Source: Limisphaerales bacterium (GTDB lineage: Bacteria; Verrucomicrobiota; Verrucomicrobiia; Limisphaerales; UBA11358). Taken from it: a stretch of 13,266 bases of DNA. This document shows positions 1 through 6,601 of this stretch, piece after piece. Location: assembly GCA_003455565.1 (NCBI GenBank), contig DMQW01000289.1, positions 1 to 13,266 of the forward strand, written 5' to 3'. Position 1 is the first letter of the stretch. The number at the start of each line of letters is the position of its first letter. Below the pieces are notes generated by a model. The model saw nothing but the letters and a program-made list of their open reading frames with translations, was not told where the DNA came from and ran no database searches. A program made the translations under genes and the position numbers.

Positions 1-79
1 CTTCGATTTCAGAATTCGGATTGAATTCAGATTGCGGCGGGCACCGTGCGTGGTTTATGCTGATTCAACTTTTTTTTAC

Positions 80-1630
80 ATGATGACCAACCCCGCCGCC
101 GCGATACGGATGTTGATAACCTATGCGGTCAGCATTCCGCTGGCGATTTTAGTCGGCTATTTGCTCACCGAGCCGGCGAGTTATGGCACGCTGGGGGTCA
201 TAGGGCTGGTGGTTGCGCTGGTTTTCTCCCCGATCTTTATCAAGTGGCATTATCCCATCATGGTGTTTGGGATCGGCTGCCCGGCGACGGTGTTTTTTCT
301 GGTGGGCAACCCTCCGCTCTGGGAGGTGGTGGTCATCTTGAGCCTGGGTATCGCCATCGTGGAACGGGCGATGAACAGCGACCGGCGGTTTATCAGCGTG
401 CCCGGCATGACGTGGCCGCTGCTGTTCATTCTGGGCGTGGTGCTCCTGACGGCGAAACTCACCGGCGGCATCGGCCTGCATGCGTTGGGCGGCGGCGTAG
501 CGGGTGGCAGCATAGGGGGTGGCAAAAAATACGTCGCGCTGTTTTGCGGCATCGCGATGTATTTTGCGCTGACCAGCCGGGGTATTCCCCGGGCGAAGCG
601 CAACCTGTATATCGGCCTGTTTTTTCTGGCGGGAACCCCGGCGTTCATCAGCGATTTGTTTCCCCTGCTGCCTTCCCCGCTGAACTACATCAACTGGTTG
701 TTTCCGCCGACATATGCGACCGAGGGGGATTCCGGCTTTATCCTGGGCACCACCCGGCTGGGCGCATTTTCCACTACGGCGAATGTTTTGTTTAGTTTTA
801 TGCTGGCCAGGTTTGGTTTGCGGGGAATTTTCCTGGGCAACCGGTTGTGGCGTCTGCCGCTGTTCATTTTGTTTTTCCTCCTCTCGTTACTGGGTGGTTT
901 TCGTATCACCCTCATTGGCAATCTGGCCTACATCGGCATCTTGTTCTTTCTGGAGGGATTGCACCGCACCCGGCTGCTCATGATATTTGCGTTTGTGGGA
1001 ATACTGGGCGCCGCCCTGCTCGTGCCCTTCGCGACCAAGCTGCCCTACACCTTCCAACGCTCCCTGGCGTTCCTGCCGCTGAACATTGACCCGGTGGCGA
1101 GAGCCGACGCGGATGGCTCGGTCGAATGGCGGTATCAAATGTGGCGCGACCTGTGGCCGAAAGTGCCGCAATACCTGCTGCTGGGCAAGGGTTACGGGCT
1201 TACGGTGGAAGATTATCAAATGATTGGCCAAGGCACGTTCGCCAGAGGCGGCTTGGCGGAGCAAATGGACGCGAGCGAGGGATCACTGGCGATTGCGAAT
1301 GATTACCACAGCGGGCCGTTTTCCACGATCATCTCCTTTGGCATCTGGGGCGGCTTCGGCATGCTCTGGCTCATGGTGGCGGTGGTGCGGGTGACCTATC
1401 GTAATTATAAATACGGCGATCCGGAACTCAAGACCGTCAACACCTTTCTGTTTATGGCCAGTGCCTACGGAGTTTTCGGCTTTCTCTTCATCTTCGGCGC
1501 GTTTCAAAATGACGTGGGCGGATTCGCCAAAGCCGCCGCCTTCAGCATCGCCCTCAACTGGGGTGTCCGGGGACCGCAACGCGAACCGGCCACCACTCTT
1601 AAACCACTGCCGCAGCCGCAGCCGGCCTGA
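80..1630 (+). CDS. O-antigen ligase/polymerase-like multi-pass membrane protein (Wzy/WaaL type)
   Basis: The 516-residue protein probably joins or polymerises lipid-linked glycan repeat units on the periplasmic side of the inner membrane. I see about 12-14 hydrophobic segments (roughly residues 11-30, 36-54, 58-75, 79-96, 112-125, 150-166, 174-192, 226-244, 258-275, 278-292, 298-317, 414-436, 453-475, 480-495). A long hydrophilic loop at about 318-413 precedes the last three. The loop carries W-R-Y-Q-M-W (350-355), GKGYG (369-373) and NDYHSGP (407-413). This is the layout of the O-antigen ligase/Wzy domain, where a loop His and an Arg in a preceding helix (here perhaps Arg275 in GGFRIT) are conserved. 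A Gly-rich stretch at 129-148 is unusual. The start is uncertain: ATG at 80 or 83 fits the first membrane segment, an in-frame TTG at 32 is possible, and none has a clear ribosome site. Polymerase versus ligase cannot be decided from sequence. The next gene begins 8 nt downstream, suggesting co-transcription. Confidence 0.82.
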   Translation: MMTNPAAAIRMLITYAVSIPLAILVGYLLTEPASYGTLGVIGLVVALVFSPIFIKWHYPIMVFGIGCPATVFFLVGNPPLWEVVVILSLGIAIVERAMNSDRRFISVPGMTWPLLFILGVVLLTAKLTGGIGLHALGGGVAGGSIGGGKKYVALFCGIAMYFALTSRGIPRAKRNLYIGLFFLAGTPAFISDLFPLLPSPLNYINWLFPPTYATEGDSGFILGTTRLGAFSTTANVLFSFMLARFGLRGIFLGNRLWRLPLFILFFLLSLLGGFRITLIGNLAYIGILFFLEGLHRTRLLMIFAFVGILGAALLVPFATKLPYTFQRSLAFLPLNIDPVARADADGSVEWRYQMWRDLWPKVPQYLLLGKGYGLTVEDYQMIGQGTFARGGLAEQMDASEGSLAIANDYHSGPFSTIISFGIWGGFGMLWLMVAVVRVTYRNYKYGDPELKTVNTFLFMASAYGVFGFLFIFGAFQNDVGGFAKAAAFSIALNWGVRGPQREPATTLKPLPQPQPA

Positions 1631-1638
1631 CGCCCGTC

Positions 1639-2640
1639 GTGAAACCCAAACTGCTCGTTCTCGAACTTTGGGGTCTCGGCGATCTGGTCATCGCCACGCC
1701 CTTTCTCCGGGCCGCGTCAGAAAAATTCACCGTCACCCTGCTGGCCAAACCCTTCGCCCAGGAACTGCGTCCGCGCCTCTGGCCGGAAGTGAACGCCATT
1801 CCCTTCACCGCCCCGTGGACGGCGTTCCATGGTAAATACCATTTCTGGCGCTGGCCGTGGCTGCCGATGCTGCGCCTGCGCCGCCAGCTTAAGGCCGAAC
1901 ACTTTGACTGCGGCGTCTCCGCGCGCTGGGATCCGCGCGACCATTTATTATTGCGGCTGGCCGGCGCCTGCGCGCGGCTGGGCTTCGACCGGCTCAAGAG
2001 CTGGCGGTTGCTCACGCAGGAACTTGCCCGGCCCGATCCGCTGGCGCATCGCTACGAATCCTGGCGCATTGCCGGCCATGCCCTCGGGCTGAACCTGCCG
2101 GCGGTCGGGGAAATCATTGCGCCACCGCGCCAGCCTGCCCGCGTGGCGCTGCTTCACAGCGGCGCCCGGCTGCCGGTGCGGGTGTGGCCGCTGGAAAATT
2201 TCCAGAAAATTGCCGCCCGGTTGCGCCAAAAAAATGTCACCGTGCAGATTGCCTGTGACGCCGGCCAGCTTGCCTGGTGGCAAAACCGGGGAGAAAACGT
2301 CATCTGCCCGCGCAGCGTCACGGAATTGTTTGCGCTGATGGATCAAGCCGGCGTCTTCATCGGCAACGATTCCGGCCCCGGCCACCTGGCGGCGGCTTGT
2401 GGCGTGCCCACCTTCACCTTGTTTGGCCCGCAACTTGCCGAATGGTTTGCGCCGCTGCATCCGGCGGCGGAAATTTTTGAAGGCAGGGCGTGTCCCTACA
2501 AACCCTGCGCGGATTACTGCCGGTTTGCCACGCCGTTCTGCCTGTGGGACGTGACGGCGGATGAAGTCTGGCCGCGCGTGGAGGTGTTTGCCGAACGGCA
2601 TCTGGCCGCCAGCCGCGTGGCCGCCGATGGATCCAGATAA
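1639..2640 (+). CDS. Family 9 glycosyltransferase (heptosyltransferase-like)
   Basis: This 333-residue cytoplasmic enzyme probably transfers a sugar from a nucleotide donor, in the manner of ADP-heptose:LPS heptosyltransferases. The N-terminal Rossmann half opens with GLGDLVIATPFLRA (12-25), the GT9 acceptor-side motif. The C-terminal half carries NDSGPGHLAAACGVP (243-257) followed by LFGP (261-264), the GT9 donor-site signature. The length matches the family. A cysteine-rich tail region (Cys285, Cys290, Cys294, Cys301) matches the position where many GT9 proteins have a C-x-P-C...C block. The start is GTG, 8 nt after the stop of the upstream membrane protein; no Shine-Dalgarno is visible, so translational coupling is likely. 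The donor may be heptose or another sugar; the family assigns the fold, not the substrate. After it the plus-strand set is interrupted by a 361-bp repeat-filled gap. Confidence 0.9.
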   Translation: MKPKLLVLELWGLGDLVIATPFLRAASEKFTVTLLAKPFAQELRPRLWPEVNAIPFTAPWTAFHGKYHFWRWPWLPMLRLRRQLKAEHFDCGVSARWDPRDHLLLRLAGACARLGFDRLKSWRLLTQELARPDPLAHRYESWRIAGHALGLNLPAVGEIIAPPRQPARVALLHSGARLPVRVWPLENFQKIAARLRQKNVTVQIACDAGQLAWWQNRGENVICPRSVTELFALMDQAGVFIGNDSGPGHLAAACGVPTFTLFGPQLAEWFAPLHPAAEIFEGRACPYKPCADYCRFATPFCLWDVTADEVWPRVEVFAERHLAASRVAADGSR

Positions 2641-2651
2641 TTCATATTGAA

Positions 2652-2756
2652 GAAACATCGAACAACCAACATCCAACGCCGAACACCCATTGCGCGTCCA
2701 CCCACCGACCATTGGATGTTGAATGTTCGATGTTGAATGTTTGTTGTTCGATGTTC
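2652..2756. repeat. Imperfect inverted repeat of the ATGTTNGATGTT family
   Basis: The arms AACATCGAACAAC (2654-2666) and GTTGTTCGATGTT (2743-2755) are perfect 13-bp complements. Pairing continues imperfectly inward through the repeated element ATGTT/AACAT up to CATTGGATGTT at 2710-2720. A single arm of the same family recurs at 6554-6578. Such pseudo-periodic ATGTTNGATGTT palindromes are dispersed in genomes I associate with Verrucomicrobiota. Function is unknown; in RNA it would form a long AU-rich stem just after the GT9 stop codon. Confidence 0.8.
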
Positions 2757-2792
2757 GCCTATCCAAGCGTGCCAATGTCAACCGGAACTGCC

Positions 2793-2881
2793 GTAGTGGG
2801 TCATTTTTGGTGGGGCGAGGCTACTGACGAGCCGGCTCGCGGGGACACTCGCCCCACCGAAATAGCAAACTGACCCACTAC
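2793..2881. repeat. Two-segment stem-loop repeat
   Basis: GTAGTGGGTCA (2793-2803) is the exact reverse complement of TGACCCACTAC (2871-2881). Inside it, GGTGGGGCGAG (2809-2819) is the exact reverse complement of CTCGCCCCACC (2848-2858). The two stems are separated by short mismatched bulges. The loop holds the self-complementary GAGCCGGCTC (2829-2838). No T-run follows, so it is not a classic intrinsic terminator. It reads as a mobile or REP-like palindrome between transcription units. Confidence 0.88.
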
Positions 2882-2890
2882 CAGAAACAT

Positions 2891-2914
2891 GAGCCGACTC
2901 ACGTCGGCTGCTAC
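2891..2914 (+). repeat. Dispersed hairpin repeat, AGCCGAC/GTCGGCT family, copy 1
   Basis: The core AGCCGACTCACGTCGGCT (2892-2909) is a perfect 7-bp stem with a TCAC loop, followed by GCTAC. An identical 24-bp copy lies at 6490-6513, a diverged reverse-oriented copy at 6084-6110 and a truncated one at 6169-6177, so this is a genuine repeat family in the window. Confidence 0.85.
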
Positions 2915-2954
2915 GATTATTAAGCAGGCCGTTTATGCTTGCCGCCCGCTTTGG

Positions 2955-2984
2955 CTGACAGGCATCATTCCGACCCGGTATTTA
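2955..2984 (+). promoter_or_regulatory. Possible sigma70-type promoter for the epimerase genes
   Basis: CTGACA (2955-2960) and TATTTA (2979-2984) are spaced by 18 nt and resemble -35 and -10 boxes. Transcription would start near 2991, about 10 nt before the ATG at 3002. The match is weak and the leader very short, with no Shine-Dalgarno. It is offered only because the preceding gap suggests a new transcription unit begins here. Confidence 0.25.
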
Positions 2985-3001
2985 AGCTAAAACTCTAAAT
3001 C

Positions 3002-4057
3002 ATGAGCATCGCCCTTGTCACCGGCTCCGCCGGTTTAATCGGTTCTGAAACGTGCAAACGCTTTCACGCCGAAGGCCTCGACGTGGTCGGCATGGACAAC
3101 GATATGCGGGCAATTTTTTTTGGCGTCGAGGCGTCCACGGCGCTGACGCGCACCAAGCTGGAAAAGTCGCTGAAAAATTACCACCACGAAGCCGTGGACA
3201 TCCGCGACAACGACAAGGTCAACGCCGTTTTTGCCAAACTTAACTCATCAATAAAGGTCGTCGTCCACACCGCCGCGCAGCCGTCGCACGACTGGGCCGC
3301 GCGCGAACCGCACACGGATTTCAGCGTCAATGCGGTCGGCACTTTGAACCTGCTCGAAGCCACGCGGCAACATTGCCCCGGGGCGGTTTTCATTTTCACC
3401 AGCACGAACAAAGTTTATGGCGACACGCCGAATCTTTTGCCGTTGCGCGAACTGGAGCAGCGCTGGGAAATTGACCCGGCGCACAAATACCGCGAGGGCA
3501 TTGACGAAACGATGTCCATTGACCAGACAAAACATTCGCTGTTCGGCGCGAGCAAAGTTGCGGCGGACGTTTTGGTGCAGGAATACGGACGTTACTTCGG
3601 CATGAAGACGGTGTGTTTTCGCGGCGGCTGTCTCACCGGCCCGGCGCACGCGGGCACGGAGCTGCACGGTTTTCTCGCTTACCTGATGAGATGCACCGCC
3701 ACGGGCCGGCCGTATCGCGTGTTCGGTTACAAGGGCAAGCAGGTTCGCGACAACATCCACAGTCGCGACCTCGTCGAAGCGTTCTGGCAATTTTCTTTGA
3801 AGCCGCGTTCCGGCGAAGTTTATAACCTGGGTGGCAGCCGTCACTCGAACTGTTCGATGCTCGAAGCGATTGCGCTCTGCGAAGAAATCAGCGGCAAAAA
3901 ACTCAACTGGACTTACGTCGAGGACAACCGCATCGGCGACCACATCTGGTGGGTCAGCGACGTGCGGAAATTTCAGAAGCACTATCCCGATTGGAAATAC
4001 CAGTTCGATTTGAAAGCGATTCTGCAACAGATTCACCAAGCCGTCATTGCCAGTTGA
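3002..4057 (+). CDS. NAD-dependent sugar-nucleotide epimerase, CDP-tyvelose/paratose 2-epimerase-like, with Phe in place of catalytic Tyr
   Basis: This 351-residue extended short-chain dehydrogenase probably acts on a nucleotide sugar in the cytoplasm. The NAD-binding loop TGSAGLIG (7-14) is followed by VDIRD (65-69). The segments HTAAQPSHD (89-97), TSTNKVYGD (133-141) and [10 protein letters not shown] (245-254) closely resemble tyvelose epimerase (compare STNKVYGD and GKQVRD in the Salmonella enzyme as I recall it). Where the YxxxK catalytic motif is expected the sequence reads HSLFGASK, giving Phe181 and Lys185 instead of Tyr and Lys. The surrounding fold motifs are intact, so this is not simple decay. 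A second epimerase of the same family follows 171 bp downstream; the two may work in sequence or as partners. The ATG start places the Gly-rich loop at residue 7, as usual for the family. The substrate is not determined. Confidence 0.85.
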   Translation: MSIALVTGSAGLIGSETCKRFHAEGLDVVGMDNDMRAIFFGVEASTALTRTKLEKSLKNYHHEAVDIRDNDKVNAVFAKLNSSIKVVVHTAAQPSHDWAAREPHTDFSVNAVGTLNLLEATRQHCPGAVFIFTSTNKVYGDTPNLLPLRELEQRWEIDPAHKYREGIDETMSIDQTKHSLFGASKVAADVLVQEYGRYFGMKTVCFRGGCLTGPAHAGTELHGFLAYLMRCTATGRPYRVFGYKGKQVRDNIHSRDLVEAFWQFSLKPRSGEVYNLGGSRHSNCSMLEAIALCEEISGKKLNWTYVEDNRIGDHIWWVSDVRKFQKHYPDWKYQFDLKAILQQIHQAVIAS

Positions 4058-4088
4058 ATCTATGCCCTTAAAACCAAACTTTCTGCTC

Positions 4089-4194
4089 CCTCACCCCGCC
4101 CCAAAGCGGGGAGAGGGCTGGGGTGAGGGGATTTTAATTTCAAAACAATTGGCCTCCTCACCCCGACCCTCTCCTCCTTTGGGGGAGGAGAGGG
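4089..4194. repeat. C-rich/G-rich hairpin pair between the epimerase genes
   Basis: The first unit has CCTCACCCC (4089-4097) complementary to GGGGTGAGG (4120-4128). A second CCTCACCCC (4156-4164) can pair with the same G-rich arm. The second unit has CCCTCTCCTCC (4167-4177) complementary to GGAGGAGAGGG (4184-4194) with a 6-nt loop. Similar CCTCACCCC...GGGGAGAGGG repeats are common between genes in many environmental bacteria. No T-run follows. The hairpins would lie in the mRNA between the two epimerase genes if these are co-transcribed. The rest of the 4058-4228 gap holds no gene. Confidence 0.85.
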
Positions 4195-4228
4195 AGAAGT
4201 TGTCCGCAAGTGCGCCTGACTTTTTCCT

Positions 4229-5296
4229 GTGAAACTTCTCATCACCGGCATTTGCGGCTTCGTGGGCAGCACTTTGACCCGCGCGCTGCTGGAATCGTCG
4301 GAAAATTTGCAGGTCACCGGCGTGGACAATTTCATCCGTCCCGGCAGCGAATTGAACCGCCGCGAACTCGCGAAACTCGGCGTAAAAATCATTCACGCCG
4401 ACGTCCGCAGCGCCACGGATTTTGAAACGCTGCCCGCCGCCGATTTCGTGATTGATGCCGCCGCGAATCCCAGCGTGCTCGCGGGAGTGGACGGCAAGAC
4501 CAGCTCGCGCCAGTTGCTCGAACACAATCTTTGGGGCACGGTCAACCTCCTCGAATACTGCAAGGCGCAGCGCGCGGGGCTGATTTTATTGAGCACCAGC
4601 CGCGTTTATTCCGTGCCGCCGCTGGCCGCGCTGCCGGTGGAAATTTATCAACGCGCGTTCCGTCCCCAGTCCGGCGCAACCTTGCCGGACGGATTGACCG
4701 CCGCCGGCGTCAGCGAAAAATTTTCCACCGCGCCGCCGATCTCGCTTTACGGCTCCAGCAAACTGGCGAGCGAAATTGTCGCGCTCGAATACGCCGGGAC
4801 GTTTAATTTTCCCGTCTGGATCAACCGCTGCGGCGTGCTGGCGGGCGCGGGACAATTTGGCAAACCCGACCAGGGAATTTTTTCGTTCTGGATTAATTCG
4901 CATCTGCGGCGGCGTTCGCTGAAATACATCGGCTTCGACGGGCAGGGGCATCAAGTCCGTGACTGCCTGCATCCGCGCGATCTCGTGCCGGTGTTGCTGG
5001 CGCAGATGAAACATCGCGGCAATGACCAACCGCGCATTGCCAATTTCAGCGGCGGCGCGGCGAACGCGATGTCGCTTGCGCAGTTGACCGACTGGTGCGA
5101 TGCGCGTTTCGGCCAGCACGCCGTGGCCAGCGACGCGAATCCGCGTCCGTTCGACATTCCGTGGATGGTTTTGGATTCGTCGCTCGCGGCGAAACAATGG
5201 AACTGGCAGCCGCAGTTTTCCCTGGAAAAAGTTTTGGACGAAATCGCGCGGCATGCGGAACAAAATCCCAACTGGCTGGAAATTTCAGGTTCCTGA
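4229..5296 (+). CDS. NAD-dependent sugar-nucleotide epimerase/dehydratase, second tyvelose-epimerase-like copy
   Basis: This 355-residue extended short-chain dehydrogenase probably modifies a nucleotide-bound sugar. It starts with a Rossmann motif TGICGFVG (6-13) and has VDNF (32-35) as the adenosine-binding region, DAAANPS (76-82), LSTSRVY (121-127) supplying the Ser/Thr, and the complete catalytic YGSSK (Tyr174, Lys178). HQVRDCLHPRDL (241-252) corresponds to the QVRD-x-x-H segment of CDP-tyvelose/paratose epimerases. Length fits the family. The start is GTG with no Shine-Dalgarno; it is the only start that puts the Gly-rich loop at the very N-terminus. Unlike the preceding relative it keeps the catalytic Tyr, so if one of the two is the working enzyme this is the better candidate. 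It overlaps the next gene by one base (TGATG), implying coupled translation with a glycosyltransferase. The product sugar is unknown. Confidence 0.87.
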   Translation: MKLLITGICGFVGSTLTRALLESSENLQVTGVDNFIRPGSELNRRELAKLGVKIIHADVRSATDFETLPAADFVIDAAANPSVLAGVDGKTSSRQLLEHNLWGTVNLLEYCKAQRAGLILLSTSRVYSVPPLAALPVEIYQRAFRPQSGATLPDGLTAAGVSEKFSTAPPISLYGSSKLASEIVALEYAGTFNFPVWINRCGVLAGAGQFGKPDQGIFSFWINSHLRRRSLKYIGFDGQGHQVRDCLHPRDLVPVLLAQMKHRGNDQPRIANFSGGAANAMSLAQLTDWCDARFGQHAVASDANPRPFDIPWMVLDSSLAAKQWNWQPQFSLEKVLDEIARHAEQNPNWLEISGS

Positions 5297-6087
5297 TGAA
5301 TCCGCCCGCGCCCAATCCGTCCGCGCCGCCGCTGAAATTATTTTCGGTGATCATCCCGGCGCGTGACGAGGAAGGCGCGCTGCCGGCGACGATTGAACAT
5401 CTGCATCTGGAATTTAACTTGAACCAGATACCGCACGAAATCGTGGTGGTGGACGACGGCAGCAAGGACGGGACTTGGGAAGTATTGCAGCAGTTGAAAA
5501 CAAAAATCCCGGCGTTGCGCCCGATCCAAAACACCGGCGAACATGGCTTTGGCCGTGCCATCACGTCCGGCCTGCGCCACTGCACAGGCGACGCGGTGGT
5601 GATCATGATGGCCGATGAATCCGACGACGCGCGCGACGCGGTGCGTTACTGGAAATTGCTGAACGAAGGCTGGGACTGCGTGTTCGGCAGCCGGTTCGTC
5701 AAGGGCGGCGGCGTGATTGATTATCCGAAGGTGAAGCTGTTCGTGAACCGGCTCGCCAATTTTTTCATTCGCTGCATTTTCCAGATTCCGCTGAACGACA
5801 CGACGAATGCGTTCAAAGCTTACCGGCGCACGGTCATCACGGGTTGCGAGCCGCTCATTGCGCCACATTTTAATTTGACGGTGGAGCTTCCGCTCAAGGC
5901 CATCGTGCGCGGCTATTCGTGGACGGTGGTGCCGATCACCTGGCGCAACCGGCGCTACGGCGGAGCGAAATTGAAAATCAAGGAGATGGGCAGCCGCTAT
6001 TTTTTCATCTGCGCGTATGTGTGGCTGGAAAAGTATTTCAGCCGGGGCGATTACAAAAACCGCCACCAGCCTCCTCAACCACCGTAG
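5296..6087 (+). CDS. Family 2 glycosyltransferase, dolichol/polyprenyl-phosphate mannosyltransferase-like
   Basis: This 263-residue enzyme probably transfers a hexose from a nucleotide donor onto a lipid carrier phosphate or glycan at the cytoplasmic face of the membrane. FSVIIPARDEE (16-26) and VVVDDGSKDGT (50-60) form the GT-A nucleotide-binding core. MADESDDARD (105-114) holds the acidic metal-binding stretch, GSRF (131-134) follows, and WRNRRYGGAKLKI (216-228) matches the conserved Arg-rich/GxSKxxI segment of DPM1-like enzymes. It lacks the C-terminal membrane domain of longer relatives; residues 150-165 and 235-248 are hydrophobic enough for membrane contact. The start ATG overlaps the stop of the upstream epimerase; a weak AGG lies nearby. 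The last residues (about NRHQPPQPP) look poorly conserved and the TAG stop is the first codon-sized part of an inverted GTAGCAGC repeat copy, so the native C-terminus may have been reset by repeat insertion. Confidence 0.88.
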   Translation: MNPPAPNPSAPPLKLFSVIIPARDEEGALPATIEHLHLEFNLNQIPHEIVVVDDGSKDGTWEVLQQLKTKIPALRPIQNTGEHGFGRAITSGLRHCTGDAVVIMMADESDDARDAVRYWKLLNEGWDCVFGSRFVKGGGVIDYPKVKLFVNRLANFFIRCIFQIPLNDTTNAFKAYRRTVITGCEPLIAPHFNLTVELPLKAIVRGYSWTVVPITWRNRRYGGAKLKIKEMGSRYFFICAYVWLEKYFSRGDYKNRHQPPQPP

Positions 6088-6110
6088 CAGCGAAGGTGAG
6101 TCCGCTCATG
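6084..6110 (-). repeat. Diverged reverse copy of the AGCCGAC hairpin repeat
   Basis: Read on the minus strand, 6084-6110 matches CATGAGCCGACTCACG... at 2888-2914 with about four mismatches in 27 positions. The GTAG at its plus-strand start contributes the TAG stop codon (6085-6087) of the glycosyltransferase gene. The hairpin is partly broken by the substitutions. Confidence 0.7.
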
Positions 6111-6156
6111 CTGATCTTTGGGCTATTGATTGCAAACTGCGGTAGGATTGATTTTA

Positions 6157-6177
6157 GAGAATCAATTTGAGCCGACT
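6157..6177 (+). repeat. 21-bp direct repeat, copy 1 (truncated AGCCGAC element)
   Basis: GAGAATCAATTTGAGCCGAC and one further T are identical at 6157-6177 and 6478-6498. The first copy then diverges (TACTTAAATC) while the second continues into the full hairpin, so copy 1 is a truncated element sharing the same left flank. Confidence 0.8.
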
Positions 6178-6193
6178 TACTTAAATCAAAAGC

Positions 6194-6352
6194 TGAAATT
6201 GGGAAAGCAGCCCGGTGAAGTAGCCCGGTGAAGTAAGGGCAGCCTGCTGGAATACGGAACAGATTCCACAGGCCAAGGGGACTTCACGGGCCAAGGAAAA
6301 CTGAAATAAATAATGCCGAAGGCAAAAATCAATTTCAACTTTCCCAATTTCA
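6194..6352. repeat. Inverted repeat with 14-bp perfect arms and internal tandem duplication
   Basis: TGAAATTGGGAAAG (6194-6207) is the exact reverse complement of CTTTCCCAATTTCA (6339-6352). Looser complementarity extends outward (AAATCAAA near 6183 and TTTGATTT near 6361-6368). Inside, AGCCCGGTGAAGT is repeated head to tail (6209-6221 and 6222-6234), and ACTTCACGGGCCAAGG near 6283-6298 is nearly its inverse. The overall shape, about 185 bp with inverted ends and no coding capacity, resembles a miniature mobile element, but no target duplication is obvious. Confidence 0.65.
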
Positions 6353-6477
6353 ACTTTGGTCTTTGATTTTTTGCTTTCTACTTTCGTTTTTCATTTCCGT
6401 TTTCAGTTTTTGTCCTTGGTCTGCTTGATCATGGCGGATGGACACGGCTGGTTTTCCGCTATCAACGATCAAGTTTG

Positions 6478-6513
6478 GAGAATCAATTTGAGCCGACTCA
6501 CGTCGGCTGCTAC
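6478..6513 (+). repeat. Full copy of the AGCCGAC hairpin repeat with shared left flank
   Basis: Positions 6490-6513 are identical to 2891-2914, including the 7-bp stem AGCCGAC/GTCGGCT with TCAC loop and the trailing GCTAC. Positions 6478-6498 repeat the flank seen at 6157-6177. Confidence 0.85.
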
Positions 6514-6553
6514 CTGATTTCCGCCCTTGTCCTTTGCGTCTGGCGTCCGGGCA

Positions 6554-6578
6554 TTGGATGTTCGTTGTTGGATGTTTC
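6554..6578 (-). repeat. Single arm of the ATGTTNGATGTT repeat
   Basis: This 25-bp stretch matches the reverse complement of 2652-2676 at 23 of 25 positions. The opposite arm is missing, so it is a partial copy of the inverted repeat found after the GT9 gene. Confidence 0.7.
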
Positions 6579-6601
6579 CGTCTTCCACGCTCCGTCCTCC
6601 G

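Larger units (their letters stand above)
2641..3001. other. Gene-free 361-bp gap made mostly of palindromic repeats
   Basis: No believable gene lies here. From left to right it holds an ATGTTCGATGTT-type inverted repeat (2652-2756), a long two-part stem-loop (2793-2881), a short hairpin of the AGCCGAC family (2891-2914) and about 90 bp of leader before the first epimerase, with a possible promoter. The open frame that runs through the first repeat on the minus strand overlaps the GT9 gene and translates the repeat as low-complexity protein, so I do not count it. Confidence 0.8.

Noticed and set aside
1948..2781. Long minus-strand open frame (277 codons) across the GT9 gene and the following repeat
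   Set aside because: It is antisense to a gene with clear GT9 motifs; its N-terminal part is translated palindromic repeat and the rest is Arg/Gly/Pro-rich with no domain.
4167..4200. Hairpin as an intrinsic terminator
   Set aside because: The stem is strong but is followed by AAGTTG rather than a T-run, so it does not meet the intrinsic-terminator pattern in either direction.
5095..5295. Upstream in-frame extension of the family 2 glycosyltransferase
   Set aside because: It would overlap 200 bp of the epimerase gene and adds unstructured Arg-rich sequence; the ATG at 5296 directly precedes the conserved N-terminal strand and couples to the TGA stop.
6209..6234. Tandem 13-mers as a CRISPR-like or iteron array
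   Set aside because: There are only two units with no spacers, and no cas, replication or partition genes nearby; this is a simple tandem duplication.
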